Program-made: the position numbers and the translations under genes
The notes under the pieces: generated by a model
Databases searched by the model: none
Told to the model about the DNA's origin: nothing
Seen by the model: only the letters and a program-made list of their open reading frames with translations
Source: Hyphomicrobiales bacterium
GTDB lineage: Bacteria > Pseudomonadota > Alphaproteobacteria > Rhizobiales > Rhizobiaceae
Direction of reading: 5' to 3'
Length of the DNA: 64,000 nt
Assembly: GCA_900473805.1 (NCBI GenBank)
Contig: UCMS01000006.1
Span: 62,001-126,000, forward strand
Shown here: in pieces, positions 49,879-60,068 of the stretch
Numbering within the stretch: position 1 is the first letter of the stretch
Layout of the letters: each line of letters starts with the position of its first letter

Positions 49879-49944
49879 GATTATCGAAAATGAAGCAAGG
49901 GCAAATGTGGCTCCGACCCCACATCCGGCGCTTCACGGTCCAAT

Positions 49945-49974
49945 CAAAAAAGGGACCGGCGAAACGCCGGCCCC
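49945..49974 (-). terminator. Terminator of ettA
   Basis: On the minus strand the stem GGGGCCGGCG-TTT-CGCCGGTCCC (one mismatch) is followed by TTTTTTG, 32 bases after the ettA stop. It is a strong intrinsic terminator and separates ettA from the downstream regulator gene. Confidence 0.88.
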
Positions 49975-50006
49975 TTGTATGTCGCAGACGAGATCTGCCG
50001 CCAATA

Positions 50007-51656
<1,650 letters not shown>

Positions 51657-51769
51657 AGGGGAATTGCTCCGGCGGGCTGATGGGGGTTTGCACGCTATCT
51701 AGGCGAATTGCCCGGTCGGGGCAACGCCGCAATGCGCAAGATTGCCCGCTTGAGCGGCTTTTTTCGCCA

Positions 51770-53557
51770 CTATTCGAAGCGCGCGTGATCGATGCGGAAC
51801 AGGCGCAGGGGCGAGTTTGGGGAATCCGAAACCGGCACCAGCCCCGGCCAGATCCCGCCTCTTGTGAGGACTGCAAACACGGTATCGTTCGGGATCTCAT
51901 CGACCATCGGATACCGGCAGACCGCCAGATAGTCGAAAGGCTCTGCTGCTGCCTTGCGTGCCGCTTTGTCGGTCGAGACGAAGACGTCGAACATCTTTCG
52001 CATCCCGGTGGCAGCCCGATGGAAGGGGATGGAGTTGATCGTCATGCCAGCCGGTAACCGATCCAGCAGAAAGAGGCCAAGAGAACTGGGGGCCATGATC
52101 CGCCCCGCAGGCAGCCCCGCAAGCGGTGCGGGATCGACATCGGTGCACAGATCAAGCGCAACATAATCAAGCAGAACGGGGCGAAACGGCTCGAAGGGGA
52201 CAATCCTCGTCAGGACCGTACCACCGACAAGCACGGTGACGACGGCCCCCAGCACAAAGCGCCTGGCGACGGCAAAGCCGCCCTTTACGTCGCTCCATAC
52301 GACTGGAAGAAAGAGCATGACGGCGGCAGCAGGAAAACGGATGAAGCGTGTCTGAAGAAGGGTCAGTATCAGCAGCGCAAGCGCGGCAACAAAAACGATG
52401 ACGAACCCGGCATCGCGCTGGCGGAGTCTGTCGAGGAAACGCGGCAAGGCACCAACCGCCACCACCACCATTAAACTGAGACAGACGATCTTGATGAGTT
52501 CCCCAACACGGTAGAAATCGAGAAACGATCGCTCCTGCTGGACACGATCGAGCCAGAGGTCACGCACGAGGGGATCGATCGTCGCATAGGGGCCGTGCAG
52601 GCAAGCCGGGAAGAGGACGGCCAGGGCAACAGCAAGCAAGCAGGCGGGCACCGCAAGTGCCAAAAGTCGCAAAATAGAACGCGATGTGCGTACTGCAGTG
52701 ACCACCGTGCTCACGATGATCGCGTAGCCGAGAAACGCTGCGGCATAGGGTGCGGAAAACGCATCGCATTCCGTCGCAACCAATCGGGAAACACCGAGAA
52801 ACAACACCCCTGAAGAAATGGTTGAAAGGACAAGCCCGACCGCCAGAGAAAGCTGAACCTGCCTGCTTCCGGGAACACCGGCACACCAAGCGAGACCCGG
52901 GCCAATCAGAACCAGCAGCAGAACGGGCGCAAGCTCAAGGCCAATGACAAAAGATAGACCACAGGCCAGCCCAGCAACAAAACCGCCGACCACAGACCAT
53001 CGGGAGATCCCCAACAGGGTGAGCATCAACATCACGATCTGCAGATTGTGATGATCGATGCGTCCAGGACTGAACTCCCAAAGAGTGAGCGGCATCATCG
53101 CAAAGGCCGCGACGACATGAATGGGCTCGACCCTGCCTCTCGCGCCGGAAATCCGCACCGCCGTTTGAACCCACACCACGCAAAATGCAGCCAGAAGGAC
53201 AGGCTGCCACAATCGAAATGCCCACCAGATCGCACTGTCCTCGCCCATTACCGGTCTCAGTAGAAGCGTCAGAAGAACATAGGGAAGATCGACGAGGCGT
53301 GACCAGGGCGACAGGTAAGAACCCGGCATATCGATGCCGACAATGGTAAGATCGTACCAGTTCCAGGTTGCGAGCAACTGGCGAATCTGGACCGCTCGCA
53401 GGACATCATCGACATCCCGGTAATAGTAGCGCCCGTCAAGAACGTCGAACGCCAGTACAGCAATTGCGATCGCAAGAGCGGCGAGGAAAAGTTGGCCGGG
53501 GAACGGTTGCACACCGTGCCCGTTGCGGAATGAGATCTCCTCTCGCATCTGCATCAT
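51770..53557 (-). CDS. GT-C-like polytopic membrane protein, putative glycosyltransferase
   Basis: A 595-residue inner-membrane protein with about ten to twelve helices and a soluble C-terminal part. Just after helix 1 lies YYYRDVDDVLRAVQ (DVDD at residues 48-51), followed by WNWYDLTIVGI and SPWSRLVDLPY; this Asp-rich first loop and SRLVD pattern are characteristic of GT-C-fold glycosyltransferase-like proteins that use polyprenyl-linked sugars. A later SPGRIDHHNLQIV is also shared by such proteins. The acceptor and donor are unknown. Several ATGs cluster at 53548-53593; 53557 has AGGT upstream. No partner genes for surface polysaccharides adjoin, so it is an orphan. Confidence 0.75.
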   Translation of the reverse strand: MMQMREEISFRNGHGVQPFPGQLFLAALAIAIAVLAFDVLDGRYYYRDVDDVLRAVQIRQLLATWNWYDLTIVGIDMPGSYLSPWSRLVDLPYVLLTLLLRPVMGEDSAIWWAFRLWQPVLLAAFCVVWVQTAVRISGARGRVEPIHVVAAFAMMPLTLWEFSPGRIDHHNLQIVMLMLTLLGISRWSVVGGFVAGLACGLSFVIGLELAPVLLLVLIGPGLAWCAGVPGSRQVQLSLAVGLVLSTISSGVLFLGVSRLVATECDAFSAPYAAAFLGYAIIVSTVVTAVRTSRSILRLLALAVPACLLAVALAVLFPACLHGPYATIDPLVRDLWLDRVQQERSFLDFYRVGELIKIVCLSLMVVVAVGALPRFLDRLRQRDAGFVIVFVAALALLILTLLQTRFIRFPAAAVMLFLPVVWSDVKGGFAVARRFVLGAVVTVLVGGTVLTRIVPFEPFRPVLLDYVALDLCTDVDPAPLAGLPAGRIMAPSSLGLFLLDRLPAGMTINSIPFHRAATGMRKMFDVFVSTDKAARKAAAEPFDYLAVCRYPMVDEIPNDTVFAVLTRGGIWPGLVPVSDSPNSPLRLFRIDHARFE

Positions 53558-53726
53558 GCAAACCTGCCACTGTCCGAACCCGTCACGGCGCACTCTTGCT
53601 ATCGCGAATTAAGATCGGGTTAGCGGGTTAAATCCTAGCGGTTGAAACCGGAACACAGGCAAAACCGCCGCGCCTCCATTGCGCGGGCAGGTGAAATACC
53701 CTTCTATCGCGGCCACGGAGGACCGC

Positions 53727-54653
53727 ATGTTCACAGACCTGCACTATCACGATGCCCCCAGCGGCGCGCGCCTGGCCTATCACCACATGGCGGCAACCGG
53801 CACGCCACGCGGCATTGTCATCGTCTGCCATGGTCTTGCAGAACATTCCCGCCGGTATGCAGGCTTTGCCGAAGCGCTGTCCGCCCAGGGTTACCATGTC
53901 TATGTCCACGATCACCGCGGCCATGGTGAGACAACGGCCAGTGATGCCGGCATTGGGCGCTTCTCGACCAGGGATGGTATCTCCAAGGTCATCGCCGATG
54001 TCAGGGCCATGCGAAATTTGGCCGTTGCTCGACATCGAGGTCTGCCGGTCATTTTGTTCGGCCACTCGATGGGCGGCCTGATCGCTCTCAATGCCGCAGA
54101 GAGCCACCCGCAGGATTTTCAGGCGCTCTCCCTCTGGAACTCCAACTTCAATCCCGGCCCCGCCGGCCGTTTTGCCCAGGCCGTGCTTGCCATCGAGAAG
54201 ATGTTGAAAGGCTCGGACGTCCCATCGGCAATCCTGCCGAAAGCCACGTTCGGTGCATGGGGGAGATCGATCCCCGGCCACCGCACCGCCTTCGATTGGC
54301 TCTCGCGCGATCCTGCAGAAGTCGATGCCTATATCGCCGACCCTCTCTGCGGCTTCGACGCCAGCGTTTCTCTTTGGCAGGACCTGTTCCGCCTGACGTT
54401 CGCCGGCGCATCCCCGGGGCGCCTCGCCTTGCTGCCGAAGGCACTCCCCGTCTATCTAATCGGCGGCGGACAGGACCCCGCAACCAATGGCGGCCGGGAA
54501 ATTCGCTGGCTTGGCCGTCGCCTGATGGATGCGGGCATGATGCAGGTCACGACGATGATCTATGACGAGATGCGCCACGAGACGCTCAACGAAATCGGCC
54601 GCGAACGAGCCATTGCCGATTTCCTCGCCTGGCTTGACCGTCTGGATACCTGA
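53727..54653 (+). CDS. Alpha/beta hydrolase, monoacylglycerol lipase/lysophospholipase-like
   Basis: Predicted serine esterase, 308 residues, of the Hydrolase_4 (PldB/monoglyceride lipase) family: VIVCHGLAEHSRRYAGFAEAL (oxyanion region), YVHDHRGHGET, nucleophile Ser in GHSMGGLIAL, Asp in GGGQDPAT and His in EMRHETLNE. ATG 53727 has GGAGGA upstream, better than a codon at 53679. It is not membrane-bound and has no signal peptide. The likely substrates are monoglycerides or lysophospholipids of the cell's own lipids. Confidence 0.9.
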   Translation: MFTDLHYHDAPSGARLAYHHMAATGTPRGIVIVCHGLAEHSRRYAGFAEALSAQGYHVYVHDHRGHGETTASDAGIGRFSTRDGISKVIADVRAMRNLAVARHRGLPVILFGHSMGGLIALNAAESHPQDFQALSLWNSNFNPGPAGRFAQAVLAIEKMLKGSDVPSAILPKATFGAWGRSIPGHRTAFDWLSRDPAEVDAYIADPLCGFDASVSLWQDLFRLTFAGASPGRLALLPKALPVYLIGGGQDPATNGGREIRWLGRRLMDAGMMQVTTMIYDEMRHETLNEIGRERAIADFLAWLDRLDT

Positions 54654-54806
54654 GCGGCCAGAGCGGGCTTGCTGAAACGGAATGATCCCATGAGAGAAAA
54701 TCAAGTGCGAAGGCCATGAAGCGGCGCTAAGACGGTCTTCAACGCAGGAAAACTCATGACAGCCGACGGGATGGATCGGCCCGTCGCCTGCCGTAGAGGA
54801 AGCAGC

Positions 54807-56006
54807 ATGACCGACCGCCCGTCCGCAAAACCACCGCTCGCCGGCATCCGCGTGATCGAACTCGCCCGCGTGCTGGCCGGCCCCTGGGCAGGCCAGATGC
54901 TTGCCGATCTCGGCGCCGACGTGATCAAGGTGGAAAACCCCGAAGGCGGCGATGATACCCGCGCCTGGGGGCCTCCCTTCGTCGAGGGCGCCGATGGCGA
55001 AAACCTGTCGGCCGCCTATTACCATTCGACCAACCGCAACAAGCGCTCGATCGCGGTCGACCTGAAGACGCCGGAAGGCCAGGAGACGGTCCGCCGCCTT
55101 TGCGCCTCGGCCGACGTCGTCATCGAGAACTTCAAGCGCGGCGGCCTTGAGAAATACGGCCTCGATTACGCGAGCCTGAAGGCCATCAACCCGAAGCTCG
55201 TCTATTGCTCGATCACCGGCTTTGGCCAGAACGGCCCCTATGCCGATTTCGCCGGCTATGATTATATCGTCCAGGGCATGTCCGGCTTCATGTCGATCAC
55301 GGGCGAAAAGGACGGCGAGCCGATGAAGGCAGGTGTCGCCATCGCCGACATCTTCACTGGCATCTATGCCGTCACCGCCATCCAGGCCGCCCTGATCCAC
55401 GTGATGAAGACCGGCCAGGGCCAGTTCGTCGACATGGCCCTGCTCGACGTGATGTCGGCGGTGCTCGCCAACCAGAACATGAACTACCTGATCTCGGGCA
55501 AGCCGCCGACCCGTCTTGGCAATGCCCATCCGAACATCAGCCCTTATGAAGTCGTTCCGACAGCAGACGGCCATCTGATCCTCGCCGTCGGCAATGACGG
55601 GCAGTTCAAGCGCCTCAGCACCATCCTCGGCATCCCCGCTCTTGCTGAAGATGAACGCTTCGCCACCAACAAGGCCCGCGTCGCCAACAAGGTCGAGGTC
55701 CGCCGCATCGTCACAGCAGAAACCGCGAAGTGGCAGAAGCGCGACCTGCTCTCCGCCTGCGAGGCGAACGCCGTGCCGGCGGGACCGATCAACTCGATCG
55801 AGGAAATGTTCGCCGACCCACAGGTCGAGGCGCGCGGGTTGAAGATCGAGCTGACCGACGACAAGGGCACCGTGATCCCAGGCGTGCGCACGCCGATCAT
55901 GCTCTCCGAGACACCCCTGCGCTACGAGCGCCCGAGCCCGCGCATCGGCGAGCACGGAAACGAAATTCTGGCCGAACTGGCCGAGCTGGAAAGGAAGACG
56001 CAATGA
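54807..56006 (+). CDS. CoA-transferase family III (CaiB/BaiF type)
   Basis: Moves coenzyme A between two carboxylic acids. The 399-residue protein has the family start GIRVIELARVLAGPWAGQML, GADVIKVE, DLKTPEGQE, and the catalytic Asp (about 181) in AIADIFTGIYAVTAI, then GQFVDMALLDVM. ATG 54807 has GAGGAAG upstream. Its stop overlaps the start of the ThDP-dependent enzyme gene (ATGA), so the two act in one pathway. The pair recalls formyl-CoA transferase plus oxalyl-CoA decarboxylase, but neither protein carries the hallmarks of those enzymes clearly enough to name them; the acids handled are unknown. Confidence 0.9.
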   Translation: MTDRPSAKPPLAGIRVIELARVLAGPWAGQMLADLGADVIKVENPEGGDDTRAWGPPFVEGADGENLSAAYYHSTNRNKRSIAVDLKTPEGQETVRRLCASADVVIENFKRGGLEKYGLDYASLKAINPKLVYCSITGFGQNGPYADFAGYDYIVQGMSGFMSITGEKDGEPMKAGVAIADIFTGIYAVTAIQAALIHVMKTGQGQFVDMALLDVMSAVLANQNMNYLISGKPPTRLGNAHPNISPYEVVPTADGHLILAVGNDGQFKRLSTILGIPALAEDERFATNKARVANKVEVRRIVTAETAKWQKRDLLSACEANAVPAGPINSIEEMFADPQVEARGLKIELTDDKGTVIPGVRTPIMLSETPLRYERPSPRIGEHGNEILAELAELERKTQ

Positions 56007-57655
56007 AGAGAACCGGCGGTGAACTGATCGTCGAGGCGCTAAAGGCAAACGGCGTCGAGCGCGTGTCCTGCGTTCCCGGCGAAAGCTATCTGGCCGTGCT
56101 CGACGCGCTGAAGGACAGCGGCATCGAGACGCTGGTCTGCCGTCAGGAAGGTGGCGCGGCGATGATGGCCGATGCCTGGGGCCGCCTCACCGGCAAGCCC
56201 GGCATCTGCATGGTGACACGCGGCCCCGGCGCTACGAACGCGTCGGCCGGCCTGCATGTCGCGAAGCAGGATTCGATCCCGATGATCCTCTTCATCGGCC
56301 AGATCGGTCGCGACATGAAGGAGCGCGAAGCCTTCCAGGAGGTCGAATACCGCCGCGCCTTCACCGAATTCGCCAAATGGGTCGGCGAGATCGACGACGC
56401 CCGCCGCATCCCGGAATTCGTCACCCGCGCCTTTGCGGTTGCCACCTCCGGCCGCCCCGGCCCGGTCGTGCTGACGCTGCCCGAGGACATGCTGCTCGAC
56501 GAAGTCGAAGCCCCGGAAGCCAAGCCCTACACCCCGGTCGAGGCCCATCCCGGCCCAAGCCAGATCGCCGCCCTCGGCGAACTGCTGAAGACCGCCAAGC
56601 GCCCCATGGTCGTTCTCGGCGGCACCCGCTGGAGCGAAACCTCCGTCGCCGGCATCCAGGCCTTTGCGGACAAGTTCAAGCTGCCGGTCGGCTGCTCCTT
56701 CCGCCGCCAGATGCTCTTCGATCACCTGCATCCGTCTTACGCTGGCGATGTCGGCATCGGCATCAATCCGGCGCTCGCCAAGGAAGTGAAGGAAGCCGAT
56801 CTGCTGATCCTGCTCGGCGGCCGTTTCTCCGAAATGCCCTCCTCTTCTTACACGTTGATGGACATCCCCTACCCGGCGCAAAAGCTGGTCCATATCCACC
56901 CGGACCCGTCCGAACTCGGTCGCGTCTACCGCGCCGATCTCGCGATCAGTGCCGCGCCGGAAGAATTCGTCGCAGCGCTCGCATCGCTCGATGCACCCAC
57001 CGCCCCCGCCTGGGCCGGGCGCACAGAAGCCATGCACGCCGCCTATCTCGCCTGGTCGACGCCGCCCAAAGCAGGCCCCGGCGCCGTGCAGATGGGCCCG
57101 ATCATGGAATGGATCGAAGCCAACACGCCGAAGGATGCGATCTTCACCAACGGTGCTGGCAACTATGCCACCTGGCTGCATCGCTTCCACCGCTTTCAGG
57201 CCTTCAACACCCAGGCCGCCCCGACCTCCGGCTCGATGGGCTATGGCCTGCCGGCAGCCGTCGCTGCCAAGCAACTGTTCCCTGAGCGTGAAGTCATCTG
57301 CTTTGCCGGTGACGGCTGCTTCATGATGCATGGCCAGGAATTCGCGACCGCCATCCGCTACAACCTGCCGATCATCACGCTGGTCATCAACAACAGCATG
57401 TATGGCACGATCCGCATGCACCAGGAGCGTGAATATCCGGGCCGCGTCAGCGCGACGGATCTGACCAATCCGGATTTTGCAGCACTCGCCCAGGCCTATG
57501 GCGGCCACGGCGAAACCGTCGAAAAGACCGAAGACTTCGCCCCAGCCTTCCTGCGCGCCCGCGCCTCTGGAAAGCCCTCGATCATCGAGATCAAGCTCGA
57601 TCCGGAAGCGATCACGCCGACGCGCACCTTGACTCAAATTCGCAACAAGGCCTGA
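56003..57655 (+). CDS. ThDP-dependent acetolactate synthase/decarboxylase-like enzyme
   Basis: Thiamine diphosphate enzyme with the three-domain layout of acetolactate synthases and related decarboxylases, 550 residues. The catalytic Glu (about 49) is in CRQEGGAAMMADAWGR; the ThDP/Mg motif begins GDGCFMMHGQEF and ends with INNSMYG; the central domain (RPMVVLGGTRWSE) is present. Sequence around GRPGPVVLTLPED is ALS-like. The ATG overlaps the CoA-transferase stop, so an acyl-CoA intermediate or product is likely, which is unlike biosynthetic IlvB; no small subunit gene (ilvN) adjoins. The function is left as a 2-oxoacid or acyl-CoA carboligase/decarboxylase. A perfect terminator follows. Confidence 0.88.
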   Translation: MKRTGGELIVEALKANGVERVSCVPGESYLAVLDALKDSGIETLVCRQEGGAAMMADAWGRLTGKPGICMVTRGPGATNASAGLHVAKQDSIPMILFIGQIGRDMKEREAFQEVEYRRAFTEFAKWVGEIDDARRIPEFVTRAFAVATSGRPGPVVLTLPEDMLLDEVEAPEAKPYTPVEAHPGPSQIAALGELLKTAKRPMVVLGGTRWSETSVAGIQAFADKFKLPVGCSFRRQMLFDHLHPSYAGDVGIGINPALAKEVKEADLLILLGGRFSEMPSSSYTLMDIPYPAQKLVHIHPDPSELGRVYRADLAISAAPEEFVAALASLDAPTAPAWAGRTEAMHAAYLAWSTPPKAGPGAVQMGPIMEWIEANTPKDAIFTNGAGNYATWLHRFHRFQAFNTQAAPTSGSMGYGLPAAVAAKQLFPEREVICFAGDGCFMMHGQEFATAIRYNLPIITLVINNSMYGTIRMHQEREYPGRVSATDLTNPDFAALAQAYGGHGETVEKTEDFAPAFLRARASGKPSIIEIKLDPEAITPTRTLTQIRNKA

Positions 57656-57677
57656 CAGCCCATTGACCATAAACGAG

Positions 57678-57705
57678 AAAAGGCCGGGATCTCTCCCGGC
57701 CTTTT
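57678..57705. terminator. Bidirectional terminator between the ThDP enzyme and ridA-like genes
   Basis: A 12-bp perfect stem AAAAGGCCGGGA / TCCCGGCCTTTT with loop TCTC lies between the convergent genes; the A and T ends give a U-tract in both directions. Confidence 0.92.
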
Positions 57706-57729
57706 CGTATTCTAGACGTCTCTGAAAAA

Positions 57730-58071
57730 TCAGAGAGCAGCAGTCACGATGAACTCGACCTTGTAGTCCGGGGTCGCGAGAGCGGCTTCGCTCGTGGCGC
57801 GGGCCGGCGGATTGGCCGGATCGATCCAGGCTTCCCAGACGGCGTTCATTTCGCCGAAGGTCGACATGTCGGAGAGGTAGATGATCGTCTGCAGGATCTT
57901 CGACTTGTCCGAACCGGCAGCGGCCAGCAGGCGATCGACTTCGGCAAGCGCCGACTTCGACTGCTCGGTCACGGATGCGCCTTCGCCAACCTGGCCGGCG
58001 AGATAGACGGTGTTGCCGTGGACAACGGCGCCGCTCATGCGCTTGCCGGGCTCGATACGCTTGATGCTCAT
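57730..58071 (-). CDS. RidA family protein
   Basis: Predicted enamine/imine deaminase or structural relative of the YjgF/RidA family, a homotrimer in the cytoplasm. The 113-residue protein has MSGAVVHGNTVYLAGQVGEG, the KSKILQTIIYLSDM segment and PARATSEAAL, whose Arg corresponds to the catalytic Arg105 of RidA. The reading frame is open far upstream, but CAGGAG seven bases before ATG 58071 and the family start (MSIKRIEPGKR) fix the start. It follows the small phosphatase gene with an 82-base gap and may be cotranscribed. Subfamily activity (RidA versus Rid2-7) is not determined. Confidence 0.9.
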   Translation of the reverse strand: MSIKRIEPGKRMSGAVVHGNTVYLAGQVGEGASVTEQSKSALAEVDRLLAAAGSDKSKILQTIIYLSDMSTFGEMNAVWEAWIDPANPPARATSEAALATPDYKVEFIVTAAL

Positions 58072-58153
58072 GGGAAAACTCCTGCTTGAGGCTTGGGTAA
58101 AACACGCAGAAGCCGGACGCGAAGGCCCGGCCAGCGATGATGAAGAGAAAGGA

Positions 58154-58492
58154 TCAGCCGCGCTGACGAAGCGCGTGTTCGTAAGTGGCGGTCGAGCGCG
58201 CGCCCGAGCGGCAATAGCCGAGCATGGGACGCTCGAATTCCTCCAACGCATCGACCATGTCGGCGACGGCATCGGGCGTGACACCCATCGGGCCAACAGG
58301 CACATGCTTGATCTGGAGGCCGAGCTCCTGCGCGCGCTTGGCAACGGCTGCAAATTCCGGCTGGCCGAACTCTTCGCCGTCAGGGCGATGGCAGACGATC
58401 GACTTGAAGCCAAGCGCCTTGATCTCGTCGAGCTCCTCGACCGTGATCTGGCCGCTGACCGAATATTCCTCGTTGATTTGCCGGATGTTCAT
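58154..58492 (-). CDS. DSP-like phosphatase/sulfurtransferase (TIGR01244, DUF442)
   Basis: A 112-residue protein of the beta-lactamase hydrolase-like (BLH) N-terminal family. The phosphatase-type loop CRSGARS (C-x5-R, Cys and Arg both present) lies near the end of the sequence; INEEYSVSGQITVEELDEIK starts the domain and CHRPDGEE is in the middle, both typical. Longer relatives fuse this domain to a metallo-beta-lactamase (persulfide dioxygenase) and act in sulfide metabolism; here it stands alone. GAGGTGA lies before ATG 58492. Substrate unknown. Confidence 0.85.
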   Translation of the reverse strand: MNIRQINEEYSVSGQITVEELDEIKALGFKSIVCHRPDGEEFGQPEFAAVAKRAQELGLQIKHVPVGPMGVTPDAVADMVDALEEFERPMLGYCRSGARSTATYEHALRQRG

Positions 58493-58596
58493 CGGGTCAC
58501 CTCGTCCATTTCGTGGGCCAAACATCTACGACGGGTATCAGCGAGCGTCAATGACGAGCGCGGACCCTCTGCCCCCTTTAGACGCGCTCAAACCGT

Positions 58597-59424
58597 CTAG
58601 ACGAAAGAGAAGGCGAGACCGTAATCGCGGCTTTCGCCCGGCTGCAGGATCACGAATTCTCCGGCGCGTTCGAGGTCATCCCGGCTCACCCACCGATGCG
58701 ACACCGGCTCGATGCCCAACACATGCGCGGGCGATTTCTGGTTTCGCCAGACCTGCAGATAGGGCAGTGTATCGGTCCGGAAGCGCACTTTGAGCCGCTT
58801 GCCGCCGATCGCCCTCATCGGCCCGAGGCGGACCTCCGCCCAACCACCATGGCCAGCGGGGACGCAGAAAATGCTGCCATCTCCCTCGCCGAAGGCCCAA
58901 GGCAACGTACCGCCCTCCAGCATCGCCCCCTCGAGCAAGGTGCTCTCGTCGAAATGCCGTGCGCCGAGGTTGATGTGGTACATGAGGAAGACCGGCATCG
59001 GCCTGTCGCTGGTGTTGACGACCTGGTCCGCCAATTGGACTTCGCCGCTCTCGCCCTTGATCCGCCACTGCCGGCGCAGTTCCGCCTGCCCGCCATCCGC
59101 CAGGTGCACGGGAATAGTGGCAGAGGCCAGGAGATCGTCGCCATCCGATGAAAAAGAGAGCGCCTGAGCCGGGTGAGCCGAAAACGAACCATGCAGGGGA
59201 TAGCGCCCCTTTCCGCCTGCCATCGGCTGCGGATGGCGGATGTGGTCCGGTCCGCATGTGAAGAGAAAACCTTCGAGTGAATGATCGATGCGCGGGTCGC
59301 CGTCGTCGGGGATCGAACGCCCGGGCGCAAGATCGACGCCGTCCACGACGCAGGCTCCGATATCAAAGACCGAGCTCTGGTCGAGTGCAAGAGACGGCCC
59401 GCGAGGACCACGAAACGAAATCAT
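58597..59424 (-). CDS. Aldose 1-epimerase family protein (DUF4432-like)
   Basis: Beta-sandwich galactose-mutarotase-like enzyme, 275 residues, predicted to interconvert sugar anomers. Diagnostic segments are YPLHGSFSAHP (catalytic-type His), FLMYHINLGAR (His) and VLGIEPVSHRW (Glu). The pattern is that of the DUF4432 branch rather than GalM. It overlaps the upstream MarR gene by four bases (ATGA), so the regulator and enzyme share one transcript. The sugar is not evident. Confidence 0.82.
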   Translation of the reverse strand: MISFRGPRGPSLALDQSSVFDIGACVVDGVDLAPGRSIPDDGDPRIDHSLEGFLFTCGPDHIRHPQPMAGGKGRYPLHGSFSAHPAQALSFSSDGDDLLASATIPVHLADGGQAELRRQWRIKGESGEVQLADQVVNTSDRPMPVFLMYHINLGARHFDESTLLEGAMLEGGTLPWAFGEGDGSIFCVPAGHGGWAEVRLGPMRAIGGKRLKVRFRTDTLPYLQVWRNQKSPAHVLGIEPVSHRWVSRDDLERAGEFVILQPGESRDYGLAFSFV

Positions 59425-59903
59425 GCCATGCTTTCCTGCATCACCGGAGCGGAAACCTGCAACTGCCCGGCCGCCGCCATATGTTCGAGGCCTTTGAGCC
59501 CGCTGTCGAGCGAGGAGAGATAGGCGATGTTGACTGTCTGCTCAAGCCAGTGCTGGAAGGTATGAGCCGAGCGCTCAAGCCTGTCGAAACGCTGGTTCCC
59601 CTCCTCGGTCAAGGACAGAAGTTCGAAGCGTCGATCCGCCCGGTCGCGCTTGCGCAGCACGTAGCCCCGATCCTCGAGCACTTTCACGGCCCTGCTGATC
59701 TTGGTCTTCGAAAGGCCGGACTGGAGCGAAATCGACTTGGCGGTGATTGGCGAATTCTCTCCGAGCGACCATAGGACCTGCCACTCCGACCAAGACAATT
59801 CGTCCTCGGCACCGCAATAATGGGCAAAGGCCGTATCGAATCGCTCCGCGACCCGCATAAGGCGGTAAGGTAGAAAGGAATCAAGTCTCAGTCGGTCCAG
59901 CAT
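59421..59903 (-). CDS. MarR-family transcriptional regulator
   Basis: Winged-helix DNA-binding dimer, 160 residues. The wHTH spans WSEWQVLWSLGENSPITAKS, the recognition helix SKTKISRAVKVLEDRGYV and the wing DRADRRFELLSLTEEG, all standard for MarR. ATG 59903 (MLDRLRLDSF) has GGGGGAG upstream; the frame is open further 5' but lacks signals. Its stop overlaps the epimerase gene. It is divergent from the L,D-transpeptidase gene, with an AT-rich palindrome in the shared region. The ligand is unknown. Confidence 0.9.
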   Translation of the reverse strand: MLDRLRLDSFLPYRLMRVAERFDTAFAHYCGAEDELSWSEWQVLWSLGENSPITAKSISLQSGLSKTKISRAVKVLEDRGYVLRKRDRADRRFELLSLTEEGNQRFDRLERSAHTFQHWLEQTVNIAYLSSLDSGLKGLEHMAAAGQLQVSAPVMQESMA

Positions 59904-59989
59904 AGCTCCCCCTTGAAGACCGTAACGACACCGGAACTTCGGCATCGGCTGAACGGTTCTTCCCCTGCCCCTCAACAAGTTAATCTAAT

Positions 59990-60002
59990 ATTCATTATGA
60001 AT
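59990..60002. promoter_or_regulatory. AT-rich palindrome between marR-like and L,D-transpeptidase genes
   Basis: ATTCAT-T-ATGAAT forms a 13-base inverted repeat in the 165-base divergent region. AT-rich palindromes of this kind are typical MarR operators, so it could mediate autoregulation and also affect the transpeptidase gene. Short enough to occur by chance. Confidence 0.35.
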
Positions 60003-60068
60003 TCACCTTTTCCACATTAGTGTCAAATTTGTCGCGTTTGTCGCCCGCAGAGACGAGGAAACCGCACC

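Noticed and set aside
54807..57655. Calling the pair frc/oxc (oxalate degradation)
   Set aside because: Gene order fits, but the ThDP enzyme reads more like acetolactate synthase and I could not see oxalyl-CoA decarboxylase-specific features; no symbol was assigned.
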